From Sphingomonas baiyangensis (GTDB taxonomy: Bacteria > Pseudomonadota > Alphaproteobacteria > Sphingomonadales > Sphingomonadaceae): a DNA stretch of 64,000 nt. The notes under the pieces are model-generated. The model saw nothing but the letters and a program-made list of their open reading frames with translations. It did no database searches and was not told where the DNA came from. A program made the translations under genes and the position numbers. This document shows, one piece after another, positions 46,727 to 57,830 of the stretch (position 1 is the first letter of the stretch; the number at the start of each line of letters is the position of its first letter). The stretch covers positions 558,001 to 622,000 of the forward strand of contig NZ_SWKR01000002.1 in NCBI RefSeq assembly GCF_005144715.1, in the 5' to 3' direction.

Positions 46727-48172
46727 ATGAATAACCCGACACTCAAATTCGTATCGACCGATCAGGAATATCCGTCGAAGCGACCCGCCGAGATGCGCAA
46801 CGCGGATTTTCGCGAGATCGCCGATCGATACGCGGGCCCGGCGGCCGAGCAGCAGGCGGGGCGCTGTTCGCAATGCGGCGTGCCCTATTGTTCGGTGCAT
46901 TGCCCGCTGCACAATCACATTCCCGACTGGCTGCGCCTGACTGCCGAGGGCCGGCTGCGCGAGGCTTATGAACTGTCGAACGCGACATCGACCATGCCCG
47001 AGATCTGCGGCCGCATCTGCCCGCAGGATCGGCTGTGCGAAGGCAATTGTGTCATCGAGTTCTCGGGTCATGGTGCGGTGACGATTGGATCGGTCGAGAA
47101 GTTCATTACCGACACGGCGTGGGAGGAAGGCTGGGTCGAGCCGCTGGTGCCCGGCAAGGCGCGCGGGCAATCGGTCGGCGTGATCGGCGCGGGACCGGCG
47201 GGGCTGAGTGCGGCCGAATATCTGCGCGTGCTGGGCTATGACGTGCATGTCTATGACCGGCATGATCGCGCCGGCGGGCTGCTGACCTACGGCATTCCCG
47301 GCTTCAAGCTCGAAAAGCCGGTAGTGATGCGTCGCGTCGAACGGCTGAAGGCGGGCGGCATCGTGTTTCACGAGGGTTTCGAAGTCGGACGCGACGCCAC
47401 GCTCGACGAGTTGCGCTCGCGCCACGATGCGATCCTCGTCGCCACCGGCGTCTACAAGCCGCGCGCGATCAAGGCGCCGGGCGTCGGATCGCGGGGTGTC
47501 GTCGATGCGCTCGACTTCCTCATCGCGTCGAACCGCAAGAGCTTCGGCGATGCTGTGCCCGAATGGGAGGATGGTCGGCTCAATGCCGCCGGACGCGACG
47601 TCGTAGTAGTCGGCGGCGGCGATACCGCGATGGACTGCGTGCGCACCGCAGTGCGGCAGGGCGCGAAATCGGTGAAGTGCCTGTACCGCCGCGACCGCGC
47701 GAACATGCCCGGCAGCCAGCGCGAAGTCGCCAATGCCGAGGAGGAAGGCGTCGAGTTCGTGTGGCTGTCGTCGCCCGAGGCGTTCGATGCCGCGGCCGAT
47801 GGCCGATTGTCGGGCGTGCGCGTCGCGCGGATGCGGCTGGGCGCGCCCGATGCCTCGGGCCGTCGCGCGCCCGAGCCCGATCCGGGCAACGCGATGACGC
47901 TCGACGCCGATCTGGTCATCAAGGCGCTGGGCTTCGATCCCGAGGACCTGCCCGCGATGTTCGGTGCGCCCGAACTTGGCGTCAATCGCTGGGGTACGCT
48001 GCGTGTCGACAGCAAGTCGATGATGACCAGCCTCGACGGCGTGTTCGCCGCCGGCGACATCGTGCGCGGCGCCAGCCTTGTCGTCTGGGCGATCCGCGAC
48101 GGGCGCGACGTGAGCGAAAAGATGCACGCCTGGCTGAAGGCGAAGGCTGCGAGCGAGAGGGCGGCGGCATGA
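46727..48172 (+). CDS. gltD: Glutamate synthase small subunit
   Basis: The 481-residue protein has the two N-terminal [4Fe-4S] ligand sets (CSQCGVPYCSVHCPLHNHI and CGRICPQDRLCEGNC), the FAD site (GVIGAGPAGLSAAEYLRVLG) and the NADPH site (VVGGGDTAMDCVRTAVRQG). It supplies electrons from NADPH for glutamate synthesis. The 161-bp region upstream is relatively AT-rich and holds small dyads (CCTAT/ATAGG near 46625-46639). Its stop overlaps the gltB start. Confidence 0.95.
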   Translation: MNNPTLKFVSTDQEYPSKRPAEMRNADFREIADRYAGPAAEQQAGRCSQCGVPYCSVHCPLHNHIPDWLRLTAEGRLREAYELSNATSTMPEICGRICPQDRLCEGNCVIEFSGHGAVTIGSVEKFITDTAWEEGWVEPLVPGKARGQSVGVIGAGPAGLSAAEYLRVLGYDVHVYDRHDRAGGLLTYGIPGFKLEKPVVMRRVERLKAGGIVFHEGFEVGRDATLDELRSRHDAILVATGVYKPRAIKAPGVGSRGVVDALDFLIASNRKSFGDAVPEWEDGRLNAAGRDVVVVGGGDTAMDCVRTAVRQGAKSVKCLYRRDRANMPGSQREVANAEEEGVEFVWLSSPEAFDAAADGRLSGVRVARMRLGAPDASGRRAPEPDPGNAMTLDADLVIKALGFDPEDLPAMFGAPELGVNRWGTLRVDSKSMMTSLDGVFAAGDIVRGASLVVWAIRDGRDVSEKMHAWLKAKAASERAAA

Positions 48173-51100
48173 GCGTGACGATGGAAAGCGAGCGCGAGCG
48201 GCTGGCGCGCGAGGGCATGTACCGGCCCGAGTTCGAAGGCGATGCGTGCGGCGTGGGGCTCATTGCCTCGACTGAAGGGACGCCTTCGCGTCGGGTGGTG
48301 CAGGCCGCGATCGATGCGCTGAAGGCGGTGTGGCATCGCGGTGCGGTCGACGCCGATGGCATGACGGGCGATGGCGCGGGGCTGCATGTCGACCTGCCGC
48401 ACCGCTTCTTCGACGATGCCGTGGTCGCAAGCGGCCACCGCGTGCTGCCCAACCGGCTGGCGGTGGGCATGGTGTTCCTGCCGCGTACCGATCTGGGCGC
48501 ACAGGAGACGTGCCGCACGATCGTCGAGGCCGAGATCATCGAGGCGGGCTACACCATCTATGGCTGGCGGCAGGTGCCCGTCGACGTCAGCGTCATCGGC
48601 CAGAAGGCGCAGGCGACGCGGCCCGAGATCGAGCAGATCATGATCGCCGGTCCGCTGCCCGATGCGGTGGACGAAGCCGAGTTTGAGAAGAACCTCTATC
48701 TGGTGCGCCGGCGCATCGAGCGCCGCGTGATCGCGGCGCAGATCAGCGGCTTCTACATCTGTTCGCTGAGCTGCCGCTCGATCATCTACAAGGGGCTGTT
48801 CCTCGCCGAGAGCCTGTCGCTGTTCTACCCCGATCTCACCGACGAGCGCTTCGAATCGCGCGTCGCGATCTTCCACCAGCGCTATTCGACCAACACCTTC
48901 CCGCAATGGTGGCTGGCGCAACCCTTCCGCTGCCTTGCGCACAATGGCGAGATCAACACGATCCGCGGCAACAAGAACTGGATGCTCAGCCACGAGATCA
49001 AGATGGCGAGCATCGCCTTCGGCGAGCATTCGGAGGACATCAAGCCGGTAATCCCAGCAGGTGCGAGCGATACCGCCGCACTCGACGCGACGTTCGAGGC
49101 GATCTGTCGCGCCGGTCGCGACGCGCCGACGGCCAAGCTGATGCTGGTGCCCGAGGCGTGGCAGGGCAGGGGCGACCTTCCGCAAGCGCATCGCGCGATG
49201 TATGCGCATCTGGCGAGCGTGATGGAGCCGTGGGACGGCCCCGCGGCACTCGCGATGACCGATGGTCGCTGGGCGGTTGCCGGGCTCGACCGCAACGCGC
49301 TGCGGCCGCTGCGCTACACGCGCACCGCCGACGGGCTGCTGATCGTGGGGTCGGAGACGGGCATGGTGCCGGTGTCCGAGGCGAGCGTGATCGAGAAGGG
49401 GCGGCTGGGGCCGGGCGAGATGATCGCGGTCGATCTGGCCGAAGGACGCTTCTATCACGATGCGGCGATCAAGGACCGGATCGCGGGCGAGCTCGATTAT
49501 GCCGGGATGATCGACGGCTATATCGCGATCGACGACCTGCCCACCGTCGAGGCTTCGACCTGCCGGTTCGATCGTGCCGAGCTCGCGCGGCGGCAGGTCG
49601 CCGCCGGCCAGACGCTCGAGGACATGGAGCTCATCCTCGCGCCGATGGTCGAGACGGGCAAGGAAGCCATCGGCTCGATGGGCGACGATACGCCGCTTGC
49701 CGTCATCTCGGACAAGCCGCGCCTTATCAGCCAGTTCTTCCGGCAGAATTTCAGCCAGGTCACCAATCCGCCGATCGACCCGCTGCGCGAGCGGCACGTG
49801 ATGAGCCTCAAGACGCGCTTCGGCAATCTGGCGAACATCCTCGACGTCGAGGCGACGCGCGGGCGCGTGCTGGTGCTCGAAAGTCCGGTGCTGACCTGCA
49901 ACGACTGGGATCGGCTCAAGGCGCATTTCGCCGATCAGTCGGCGATGATCGACTGCACCTTCGCGGCGGGCAGCGGCGCCGAGGGGCTGCGCGCGGCGAT
50001 CGCCAGCGTGCGCGCACAGGCCGAACAGGCGGTGCGCGAAGGGAAGACCGAGCTGTTCCTTACCGACGAGAGCGTGTCGGAGGACCGTGTCGCGATCCCC
50101 GGCGTACTCGCGACGGCCGCGGTGCATACGCATCTTGTGCGCCGTGGCCTGCGTTCGTACGCCAGCGTCAACGTCCGCACTGCCGAATGCCTCGACACGC
50201 ATTATTATGCGGTGCTGATCGGCGTCGGCGCAACGACGGTGAACGCTTATTTGGCCGAAGCCGCGATTACCGATCGGCAGGCGCGCGGGTTGTTTGGCGA
50301 TCTTGGGCTAGATCAGTGCCTCGCTCGACATCGCAAGGCGATCGACGAAGGGCTGCTCAAGATCATGTCGAAGATGGGGATCGCGGTGATCTCCAGCTAT
50401 CGCGGCGGCTATAATTTCGAGGCGGTGGGCCTTTCCCGCGCGCTGGTGGCCGATCTGTTCCCTGGCATGCCCGCTAAGATCTCGGGCGAGGGCTATGCCT
50501 CGCTCTACGTCAACGCCAGCGACCGGCACGAGGCGGCGTTCGACCGCGTGGTGACGAGTCTGCCGATCGGCGGCTTCTATCGCCAGCGCCATTCGGGCGA
50601 GACGCATGCATATTCGGCGCAGCTGATGCACCTGTTGCAGACCGCGGTGTCGACCGACAGTTTCTCGACCTACATGCAATTCGCGCGCGGCGTGCGCGAT
50701 CTGCCGCCCGTCTATTTGCGCGACCTGCTCGAGTTCAATTTCCCGCGCGAGGGCGTGAGCGTCGATCAGGTCGAAGCGATCACCGAAATCCGCAAGCGCT
50801 TCGTAACGCCGGGCATGTCGCTGGGCGCGCTGTCGCCCGAAGCGCACGAGACGCTGGCGATCGCGATGAACCGTATCGGCGCCAAGGCGGTGTCGGGCGA
50901 GGGCGGCGAGGACGTGGTCCGCTATCAGCCCTATGAAAATGGCGACAACGCCAATTCGGGCGTCAAGCAGATCGCCAGCGGCCGCTTCGGCGTGACCGCC
51001 GAATATCTCAACGCCTGCGACGAGATCGAGATCAAGGTGGCGCAGGGCGCCAAGCCGGGCGAGGGCGGACAGCTGCCCGGCTTCAAGGTGACTGAGTTCA

Positions 51101-52692
51101 TCGCCAGGCTGCGACATGCGACGCCCGGCGTGACGCTCATCAGCCCGCCGCCGCATCACGACATCTATTCGATCGAGGATCTGGCACAGCTGATCTACGA
51201 CCTCAAGCAGATCAACCCGCGCGCGCGCGTGTGCGTGAAGCTGGTGAGTTCGGCGGGGATCGGCACCGTGGCGGCGGGCGTCGCCAAGGCACATGCCGAC
51301 GTCATCCTCGTTTCGGGTCACGTCGGCGGCACCGGCGCGAGCCCGCAGACGAGCATCAAATATGCGGGCACGCCGTGGGAAATGGGGCTGAGCGAGGTCA
51401 ACCAGACGCTGACGCTCAACGGCCTGAGGGGTCGCGTCACGCTGCGCACCGACGGCGGCCTCAAGACCGGGCGCGATATCGTGATCGCCGCGATCCTCGG
51501 CGCCGAGGAGTTCGGCATCGGCACGCTCAGCCTTGTCGCGATGGGCTGCATCATGGTGCGCCAGTGCCATTCGAACACCTGCCCCGTCGGCGTCTGCACG
51601 CAGGACGAGAAGCTGCGCGCCAAGTTCGTCGGCACGCCCGAGAAGGTCATCAACCTGATGACCTTCATCGCCGAGGAAGTGCGCGAAATCCTCGCGCGGC
51701 TGGGCGTGCGCAGCCTCGACGAACTGATCGGGCGCACCGAATTGCTGCGGCAGGTGAGCCGCGGTGCCGAGCATCTCGACGACCTCGATCTCAACCCGAT
51801 CCTGGCCAAGGTCGACGCGACCGACGCCGAGCGGCGGTTCAGCCTGAGCACGTTCCGCAACGCCGTGCCCGACAGCCTCGATGCGCAGATGATCCGCGAT
51901 GCCGCCGCGGTGTTCTCGCGCGGCGAGAAGATGCAGCTGACCTACAGCGTGCGCAACACGCACCGCGCGGTGGGCACGCGACTTTCGAGCGAGATCACGC
52001 GCACTTTCGGCATGTCGAAGCTTGCCGACGATCACGTGCAGGTGCGGCTGCGCGGATCGGCGGGACAGTCGCTCGGCGCGTTCCTGTGCAAGGGCATCAC
52101 GCTCGAAGTGTTCGGCGACGCCAACGACTATGTCGGCAAGGGGCTGTCGGGTGGGCGCATCGTCGTGCGGCCGATGGTGTCGTCGCCGCTCGCGTCGAAC
52201 GAGAATACCATCCTTGGCAACACGGTGCTGTACGGCGCGACCAGCGGCCAGCTCTTCGCCGCGGGGCAGGCGGGCGAGCGGTTTGCGGTGCGCAATTCGG
52301 GCGCCGAGGTGGTGGTGGAAGGGTGCGGCGCCAATGGCTGCGAATATATGACCGGCGGTACGGCGGTGGTGCTGGGGCCGGTGGGCAGCAATTTCGGCGC
52401 GGGCATGACCGGCGGCATGGCTTTTGTCCACGACCCCGACGACGCCTTCGCGCGCAAGGCCAATCCCGAGAGCATCGTGTGGCAGCGGCTGGCCTCCGAG
52501 CACTGGGTAGGCGTTCTCAAGGCGCTGATCGCCGCGCATGTCGATGCGACCGACAGCAAATGGGCACGCGGACTGCTCGATGATTGGGAGCGCGTGCGCG
52601 AAACGTTCTGGCAGGTGGTGCCCAAGGAGATGCTGGAACGGCTGCCAATGCCGCTCGACGATCGCGAGGTGGAGGCGGTGGCGGCGGAATAG
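48169..52692 (+). CDS. gltB: Glutamate synthase large subunit
   Basis: The 1,507-residue protein is full length for GltB. The N-terminal 26 residues are a propeptide before the glutaminase nucleophile (C27 in DACGVGLIAS). The central FMN domain and the [3Fe-4S] cluster region (QCHSNTCPVGVCTQDEKL) follow, and the C-terminal beta-helix domain contains GGRIVVRP and GAEVVVEGCGANGCEYMTGG. It makes two glutamate from glutamine and 2-oxoglutarate with GltD. The gene order is gltD then gltB, joined by an ATGA overlap. Confidence 0.96.
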   Translation: MSVTMESERERLAREGMYRPEFEGDACGVGLIASTEGTPSRRVVQAAIDALKAVWHRGAVDADGMTGDGAGLHVDLPHRFFDDAVVASGHRVLPNRLAVGMVFLPRTDLGAQETCRTIVEAEIIEAGYTIYGWRQVPVDVSVIGQKAQATRPEIEQIMIAGPLPDAVDEAEFEKNLYLVRRRIERRVIAAQISGFYICSLSCRSIIYKGLFLAESLSLFYPDLTDERFESRVAIFHQRYSTNTFPQWWLAQPFRCLAHNGEINTIRGNKNWMLSHEIKMASIAFGEHSEDIKPVIPAGASDTAALDATFEAICRAGRDAPTAKLMLVPEAWQGRGDLPQAHRAMYAHLASVMEPWDGPAALAMTDGRWAVAGLDRNALRPLRYTRTADGLLIVGSETGMVPVSEASVIEKGRLGPGEMIAVDLAEGRFYHDAAIKDRIAGELDYAGMIDGYIAIDDLPTVEASTCRFDRAELARRQVAAGQTLEDMELILAPMVETGKEAIGSMGDDTPLAVISDKPRLISQFFRQNFSQVTNPPIDPLRERHVMSLKTRFGNLANILDVEATRGRVLVLESPVLTCNDWDRLKAHFADQSAMIDCTFAAGSGAEGLRAAIASVRAQAEQAVREGKTELFLTDESVSEDRVAIPGVLATAAVHTHLVRRGLRSYASVNVRTAECLDTHYYAVLIGVGATTVNAYLAEAAITDRQARGLFGDLGLDQCLARHRKAIDEGLLKIMSKMGIAVISSYRGGYNFEAVGLSRALVADLFPGMPAKISGEGYASLYVNASDRHEAAFDRVVTSLPIGGFYRQRHSGETHAYSAQLMHLLQTAVSTDSFSTYMQFARGVRDLPPVYLRDLLEFNFPREGVSVDQVEAITEIRKRFVTPGMSLGALSPEAHETLAIAMNRIGAKAVSGEGGEDVVRYQPYENGDNANSGVKQIASGRFGVTAEYLNACDEIEIKVAQGAKPGEGGQLPGFKVTEFIARLRHATPGVTLISPPPHHDIYSIEDLAQLIYDLKQINPRARVCVKLVSSAGIGTVAAGVAKAHADVILVSGHVGGTGASPQTSIKYAGTPWEMGLSEVNQTLTLNGLRGRVTLRTDGGLKTGRDIVIAAILGAEEFGIGTLSLVAMGCIMVRQCHSNTCPVGVCTQDEKLRAKFVGTPEKVINLMTFIAEEVREILARLGVRSLDELIGRTELLRQVSRGAEHLDDLDLNPILAKVDATDAERRFSLSTFRNAVPDSLDAQMIRDAAAVFSRGEKMQLTYSVRNTHRAVGTRLSSEITRTFGMSKLADDHVQVRLRGSAGQSLGAFLCKGITLEVFGDANDYVGKGLSGGRIVVRPMVSSPLASNENTILGNTVLYGATSGQLFAAGQAGERFAVRNSGAEVVVEGCGANGCEYMTGGTAVVLGPVGSNFGAGMTGGMAFVHDPDDAFARKANPESIVWQRLASEHWVGVLKALIAAHVDATDSKWARGLLDDWERVRETFWQVVPKEMLERLPMPLDDREVEAVAAE

Positions 52693-52705
52693 CCGCCACC
52701 GACTT

Positions 52706-53463
<758 letters not shown>

Positions 53464-53467
<4 letters not shown>

Positions 53468-54402
53468 GCCGCGGCTCCCGAACGATCGGCGACGAGATCG
53501 ACGAAGATGTCTTCGAGGCTCGACTTCGACGTATCGAGATCCTTGAAGCCGATGCCCATGTCGGCGAGCTTGCGCAGCAGCGAGGGGATGCCGGTGCGCT
53601 CGGCCTGCGCGTCGAACACGTAGCGCAGCTTGTGCCCGTCGTCCTCGAGCGCCAGATGCCATTCGGAAAGGTCGGGCGGCACGCTATGCATCGGCTCGAC
53701 CAACGCGATCACCATCTCGCGCTTGCCGAGCTTGCGCATCAGTGCGGTCTTTTCCTCGACGAGCAGCAATTCGCCCTTGTTGATGACGCCGACGCGATCG
53801 GCCATTTCCTCGGCTTCCTCGATATAATGCGTCGTCAGGATGATCGTGGTGCCGCCCTCGCGCAGCCGGTGCACGAGCTTCCACATGTCGCGGCGCAGCG
53901 ATACGTCGACGCCGGCGCTGGGCTCGTCGAGGAAGAGGAGGCGCGGCTCGTGCGCCAGCGCCTTGGCGATGAGCACGCGGCGCTTCATGCCGCCCGACAA
54001 TTCCATGATGTTGGCGTCGCGCTTTTCCCAAAGGCTGAGGTCGCGCAACACCCGCTCGATATACGCGTCGTCGCGGGCGTAGCCGAACAGGCCGCGACTG
54101 AATCGCACGGTAGCGAGCACCGTCTCGAAAGCGTCGGTCGAGAGTTCCTGCGGCACGAGGCCGATCGTTCGGCGCGCGGCACGGAAGTCGCGCAGCGCAT
54201 CATGGCCGGCCACGCGGATCGTTCCGGTCGATGGTGTGACCAGCCCGCAGATGGTGGAGATCAGCGTCGTCTTACCCGCGCCATTGGGCCCCAGCAGCGC
54301 GAAGATTTCGCCGGGCGCAATGTCGAGATCGACCGATTTGAGCGCCTGGTGGCCCGAAGCATAGGTCTTGGAAACGCCGCGTACGGATAGGATCGGCTGC
54401 AT
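53464..54402 (-). CDS. ABC-2 transporter ATP-binding protein
   Basis: The 312-residue ATPase has Walker [10 protein letters not shown] (residues 38-46), the signature LSGGMKRR, Walker [14 protein letters not shown] and the H-loop [14 protein letters not shown]. About 90 extra residues at the C-terminus end in [12 protein letters not shown], as in YadG/DrrA-type ATPases. With the permease downstream it forms a complete two-gene exporter of unknown substrate. Confidence 0.92.
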
Positions 54403-54472
54403 CTGGTCCCCGCGGCGAAACGTGCTGCGCGTTAGCTAGGGTGCGGGGTGGGGAGCGGCAAGGGCAGGGGGT

Positions 54473-55345
54473 TCAGTCCCTGCGCCAGCGCGCGAAGATA
54501 GCGGTGGGCAGCAGCAGTCCGCGCGCTTCCTCGCGCACCGTCAGTTCGCCTGCCTCGACGGTGCCGGGCAGATCGGCGAAATGCTGGCGTACCAGCTCGC
54601 CTATCGCGAGCGCCGAGAGGCGCACGGCGTACACGGTGAGGAACAGGAATCGGCTTTCGGTATCGAGCAACCGGCGGCAATCGGCGATCAGGCCGGGCAG
54701 CCCCTCTTCAAGCTTCCAGACCTCGCCATTGGGGCCGCGACCCCATTTGGGCGGATCGAGGATGATGCCGTCGTAGCGCCGCTCGCGCCGCACCTCGCGC
54801 GCGACGAACTTGCCCGCATCCTCGACCAGCCAGCGGATCGGCCGGTCGGCCATGCCCGACAGCGCGGCGTTGCCTTTTGCGGCCTCGACCGATTTCTTCG
54901 AGGCATCGACATGCACCATGCGCGCGCCAGCCGCCGACAGCGCCAGCGTGCCGACGCCGGTGTAGCCGAACAGGTTGAGGCATTCGGGATCGGGCGCGTC
55001 GGCAATCCTCCCGCGCATCCAGTCCCACACGGGCGCCATGTCGGGGAAGAATCCGAGATGGCGGAACGGCGTATTGCTGGCCGTGAACCGCGCCTCGCGC
55101 CACGAAAGCGGCCAACCCTCGGGCGGCACGTCGCGCGACAATTGCCAGCGGCCTCCGCCATCCTCGTCGGCGCCGGGGATGAACTCGCCATCGGCCTGCC
55201 AGTCTGGGGCCGCGGGTGCCCACATCGCCTGTGGCTCGGGCCGGATGAAGCGGAAGCGGCCATAGCGCTCGAGCTTGCGGCCATGCCCCGAATCGATCAG
55301 CCCATAATCGGCCCAGGGCTCGCCGGTGAGCGTGACGAGGTTCAT
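54473..55345 (-). CDS. RlmI/RlmK-like class I SAM-dependent methyltransferase
   Basis: The 290-residue protein has motif I NLFGYTGVGTLALSAAGAR, motif II VHVDASKKSVEAAK and the catalytic DPPKWGRGPNG motif (in place of NPPY), the set seen in the RlmI/RlmK 23S rRNA cytosine/guanine methyltransferases. The N-terminal PUA domain of RlmI is missing. It follows thrC with an ATGA overlap, so it is likely expressed with it. The RNA target is an inference. Confidence 0.8.
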   Translation of the reverse strand: MNLVTLTGEPWADYGLIDSGHGRKLERYGRFRFIRPEPQAMWAPAAPDWQADGEFIPGADEDGGGRWQLSRDVPPEGWPLSWREARFTASNTPFRHLGFFPDMAPVWDWMRGRIADAPDPECLNLFGYTGVGTLALSAAGARMVHVDASKKSVEAAKGNAALSGMADRPIRWLVEDAGKFVAREVRRERRYDGIILDPPKWGRGPNGEVWKLEEGLPGLIADCRRLLDTESRFLFLTVYAVRLSALAIGELVRQHFADLPGTVEAGELTVREEARGLLLPTAIFARWRRD

Positions 55346-56736
55346 GTGCGCGGGTGGGCGCGCTGCGCGATGTAGCCGCTCACCGCATCGAACGTCGCAT
55401 CGACGGTGTCGAACCGCTCCTCGCGCTCGAACAGATCGCCGACGCGAGCGGGCAGGGCAGGACGCACGCCGCTCGCGCGCTCGACGGCATCGCGGAACTT
55501 CGCCGGATGCGCGGTGGCGAGCGTGACGATCGGCGTATCGCCGGCATCGGCACGGGCGGCTGCAAGGCCGATGGCGGTGTGCGGATCGATCACCTGTCCG
55601 CTGCCGCGATACGCCGCGCCAATCGCCTGCGCCATCGCATCCTCGTCGATGCGGGCGGAAGTGAACAGCCCCGCTGCCCCTTCGCGCTGCGCATTGGTAA
55701 GGCGCATCGCCTTCGTGGCCTCGAAGCCTGCCATCTGCGCGGCGAGCGCGCCGCCGTCGCGACCACTCAGCTCGAACAGCAGCCGCTCGAAGTTCGAGCT
55801 GACCTGGATGTCCATCGATGGAGTGGCGGTGGGCGTAACGGTGCCGCTCGAGTAATCGCCGCTCGAAAGCGCGCGGTGCAGAATGTCGTTGACGTTGGTA
55901 GCGACGATCAACCGCTCGACGGGCAGACCCATGCGCGCGGCGACATAGCCCGCGAAGACGTCGCCAAAATTGCCGGTCGGCACGCTGAAGGCGATGCGGC
56001 GATCGGGTGCGCCGAGGCGGATGGCGGCGTAGAGATAATAGACCACCTGCGCCATGAGCCGCGCCCAGTTGATCGAATTGACTGCCGACAGGCGGAAGCG
56101 TGCGGAAAAGGCAGGATCGCGGAACATCGCCTTGACCAGCGCCTGCGCGGTATCGAAATCGCCGCGGATCGCAATGTTGTGGACATTGGGCGCCAGCACC
56201 GTCGTCATCTGGCGGCGCTGCACGTCGCTAACCCGGCCTTCGGGGTGCAGCATGAAAATGTCGACGCCCGCGCGCCCGGCCAGTGCGTCGATCGCCGCCG
56301 ATCCGGTGTCGCCGCTTGTTGCGCCGATCACCGTCAGATGCTCGGTCGAGCCGGTCAGGAACCGCTCGAACAGCAGCCCGACGAGCTGAAGCGCTACATC
56401 CTTGAACGCGAGCGTAGGGCCGTGGAACAGCTCGAGCAGCCAGTGGCGATGATCGAGCTGGACGAGCGGTGTCACAGCATCGTGCGCAAACCGGCCATAT
56501 GCGGCGGTGCAGAGATCGCTCAGATCGGCCTCATTGAGCACGCCGGCGGTGAAGGGCGCCATTACGCGGACGGCGGTTTCGACATAGGACAGGCCTGCCA
56601 TCGCGGCGATCTCGTCGCGCGAGAAGCTCGGCCATGGTTCGGGCACGTAGAGGCCGCCATCGGCCGCGAGCCCCGCCAGCGTCACGTCCTTGAAATCGAG
56701 GACGGGCGCATTCCCCCTGGTGCTGATGTAGCGCAT
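55342..56736 (-). CDS. thrC: Threonine synthase
   Basis: The 464-residue PLP enzyme converts O-phosphohomoserine to threonine. K112 in TLAFKDVALQ binds PLP, and GATSGDTGSAAIDAL and FSVPTGNFGDVFAGYVA bind phosphate. Length matches the class 2 (plant-unlike) ThrC. It lies downstream of the oxidase-assembly genes on the minus strand, 39 bp from SURF1, and may be read through from them. Confidence 0.95.
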   Translation of the reverse strand: MRYISTRGNAPVLDFKDVTLAGLAADGGLYVPEPWPSFSRDEIAAMAGLSYVETAVRVMAPFTAGVLNEADLSDLCTAAYGRFAHDAVTPLVQLDHRHWLLELFHGPTLAFKDVALQLVGLLFERFLTGSTEHLTVIGATSGDTGSAAIDALAGRAGVDIFMLHPEGRVSDVQRRQMTTVLAPNVHNIAIRGDFDTAQALVKAMFRDPAFSARFRLSAVNSINWARLMAQVVYYLYAAIRLGAPDRRIAFSVPTGNFGDVFAGYVAARMGLPVERLIVATNVNDILHRALSSGDYSSGTVTPTATPSMDIQVSSNFERLLFELSGRDGGALAAQMAGFEATKAMRLTNAQREGAAGLFTSARIDEDAMAQAIGAAYRGSGQVIDPHTAIGLAAARADAGDTPIVTLATAHPAKFRDAVERASGVRPALPARVGDLFEREERFDTVDATFDAVSGYIAQRAHPRT

Positions 56737-56775
56737 CGCCGCGCGGCTTAGGCGGTGGCGCGCGGCGGGGCAATG

Positions 56776-57420
56776 TTAGCGTTGATTGGGAGCGACCAAG
56801 TTCGTGCCCGAGCTACGGCGGCGGCGAAGCGCGAGCAGATAGACGGCGACCGCGATGGCGGCGAAGGCGAACCATTGCACCGCATAGGCCAGATGATTGT
56901 CGGGCACGTTGGCAGGATCGGGCGCGCGGCTCGCGGAAAGGGCTGGGGCGAGCGGGCGCGCCGGAACGATCATCGGCAGCTGCGGTTCGGCGCCGCCCAG
57001 CAGCCGGCCGATGAACGAAGTTGAACTGGGAGCCAGCGTCAGCAATCCGTCGATCCGGCCGCCTTCCCATTGTGGCGTCAGGCGTGGGTCAATGGCGACA
57101 CCGAGCTCGGCGACGAACGCGGCACCGTTGGCGGCATTCGTACAGCGTGCGAGGAAGCGGTAGCCGCTTGTGCCCTCGGCGCTACGCCCCGCCGATCGCG
57201 TCGGCGGCTGCGGCGTGGTGCACGTGGCGGTGACGCGGCGAAAGAGATCGCGTTCTTCGACCGTGTCGGGAAGCGGGATCGCGGGAAGCGTCGCGTTGCG
57301 TGCGAAACTCGCGAGCAAGGCCGCCTTCTGCCCGCGCCGGTCGAGCTGCCAGAAGCCGAGGCCGATCATCGCCGCGACGGCCAGCCCGACGATGAGCGTC
57401 GGCACGAAGGGCAACTTCAC
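56776..57420 (-). CDS. SURF1 family cytochrome oxidase assembly protein
   Basis: The 214-residue protein has an N-terminal helix (VGLAVAAMIGLGFWQLDRRG, containing the conserved WQLxRR), a periplasmic domain and a C-terminal helix. It ends with the DNHLAYAVQWFAFAAIAV segment that is invariant in SURF1/Shy1. SURF1 assists heme a insertion into oxidase. It is linked to DUF983 by a 4-bp overlap in the cox cluster. Confidence 0.9.
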   Translation of the reverse strand: MKLPFVPTLIVGLAVAAMIGLGFWQLDRRGQKAALLASFARNATLPAIPLPDTVEERDLFRRVTATCTTPQPPTRSAGRSAEGTSGYRFLARCTNAANGAAFVAELGVAIDPRLTPQWEGGRIDGLLTLAPSSTSFIGRLLGGAEPQLPMIVPARPLAPALSASRAPDPANVPDNHLAYAVQWFAFAAIAVAVYLLALRRRRSSGTNLVAPNQR

Positions 57421-57830
57421 TGGCGCCGCCCCTCGCGCGCGGCATTGCGGTATTCAAGCGCCAGCAACGCGCCCTTGGTCAGCCGCAGGCAGCCGATGAC
57501 GCTGGCTACGGTGAGCGGCAGCCAGAGCGCGACATGCACCCACCACGCCGGCTCGAACGCCAGCTCGACGATGATCGCGAGGATGGTGACGATGGTGCCG
57601 ATCCCGAGCGTGAGAAACGCCGCGGGGCCGTCGCCTACGTTGAAGCTGTCGAAATCGAGTCCGCAGGCGCGGCAGCGCGAGGCGAACGCGATCGTGCTCC
57701 TGAAGAGTGTCGGCTCGTGGCAGCGCGGGCAGAGACCGCGTACTGACTGGAGGTAAAGCGATACCGGCGCCGCAGGGGGCTGGTCCCCCGCGACGCCGGC
57801 AGCATTCTCCTGGTCTGGCGGTACGCTCAC
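57417..57830 (-). CDS. DUF983 family protein
   Basis: The GTG at 57830 overlaps the coxC stop (GTGA). The 137-residue protein has a zinc-binding-like pair of CxxC motifs (CPRCHEPTLF, CRACGLDFDS) and two membrane helices. DUF983 genes commonly sit between coxC and surf1 in alphaproteobacteria and are presumed to help oxidase assembly, though the role is unproven. Confidence 0.85.
   Translation of the reverse strand: MSVPPDQENAAGVAGDQPPAAPVSLYLQSVRGLCPRCHEPTLFRSTIAFASRCRACGLDFDSFNVGDGPAAFLTLGIGTIVTILAIIVELAFEPAWWVHVALWLPLTVASVIGCLRLTKGALLALEYRNAAREGRRQ

Noticed and set aside
47452..50202. Long minus-strand frame covering gltD and gltB
   Set aside because: Composition is artificial (Arg/His/Ala-rich), and it spans two real genes on the other strand. 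There is no ribosome site.
50308..52539. Very long open frame on the minus strand opposite gltB
   Set aside because: It is antisense to a textbook gltB with full active-site motifs. GC-rich codon use removes stops from the complementary frame, and its translation is Arg/His-rich without any recognisable domain.
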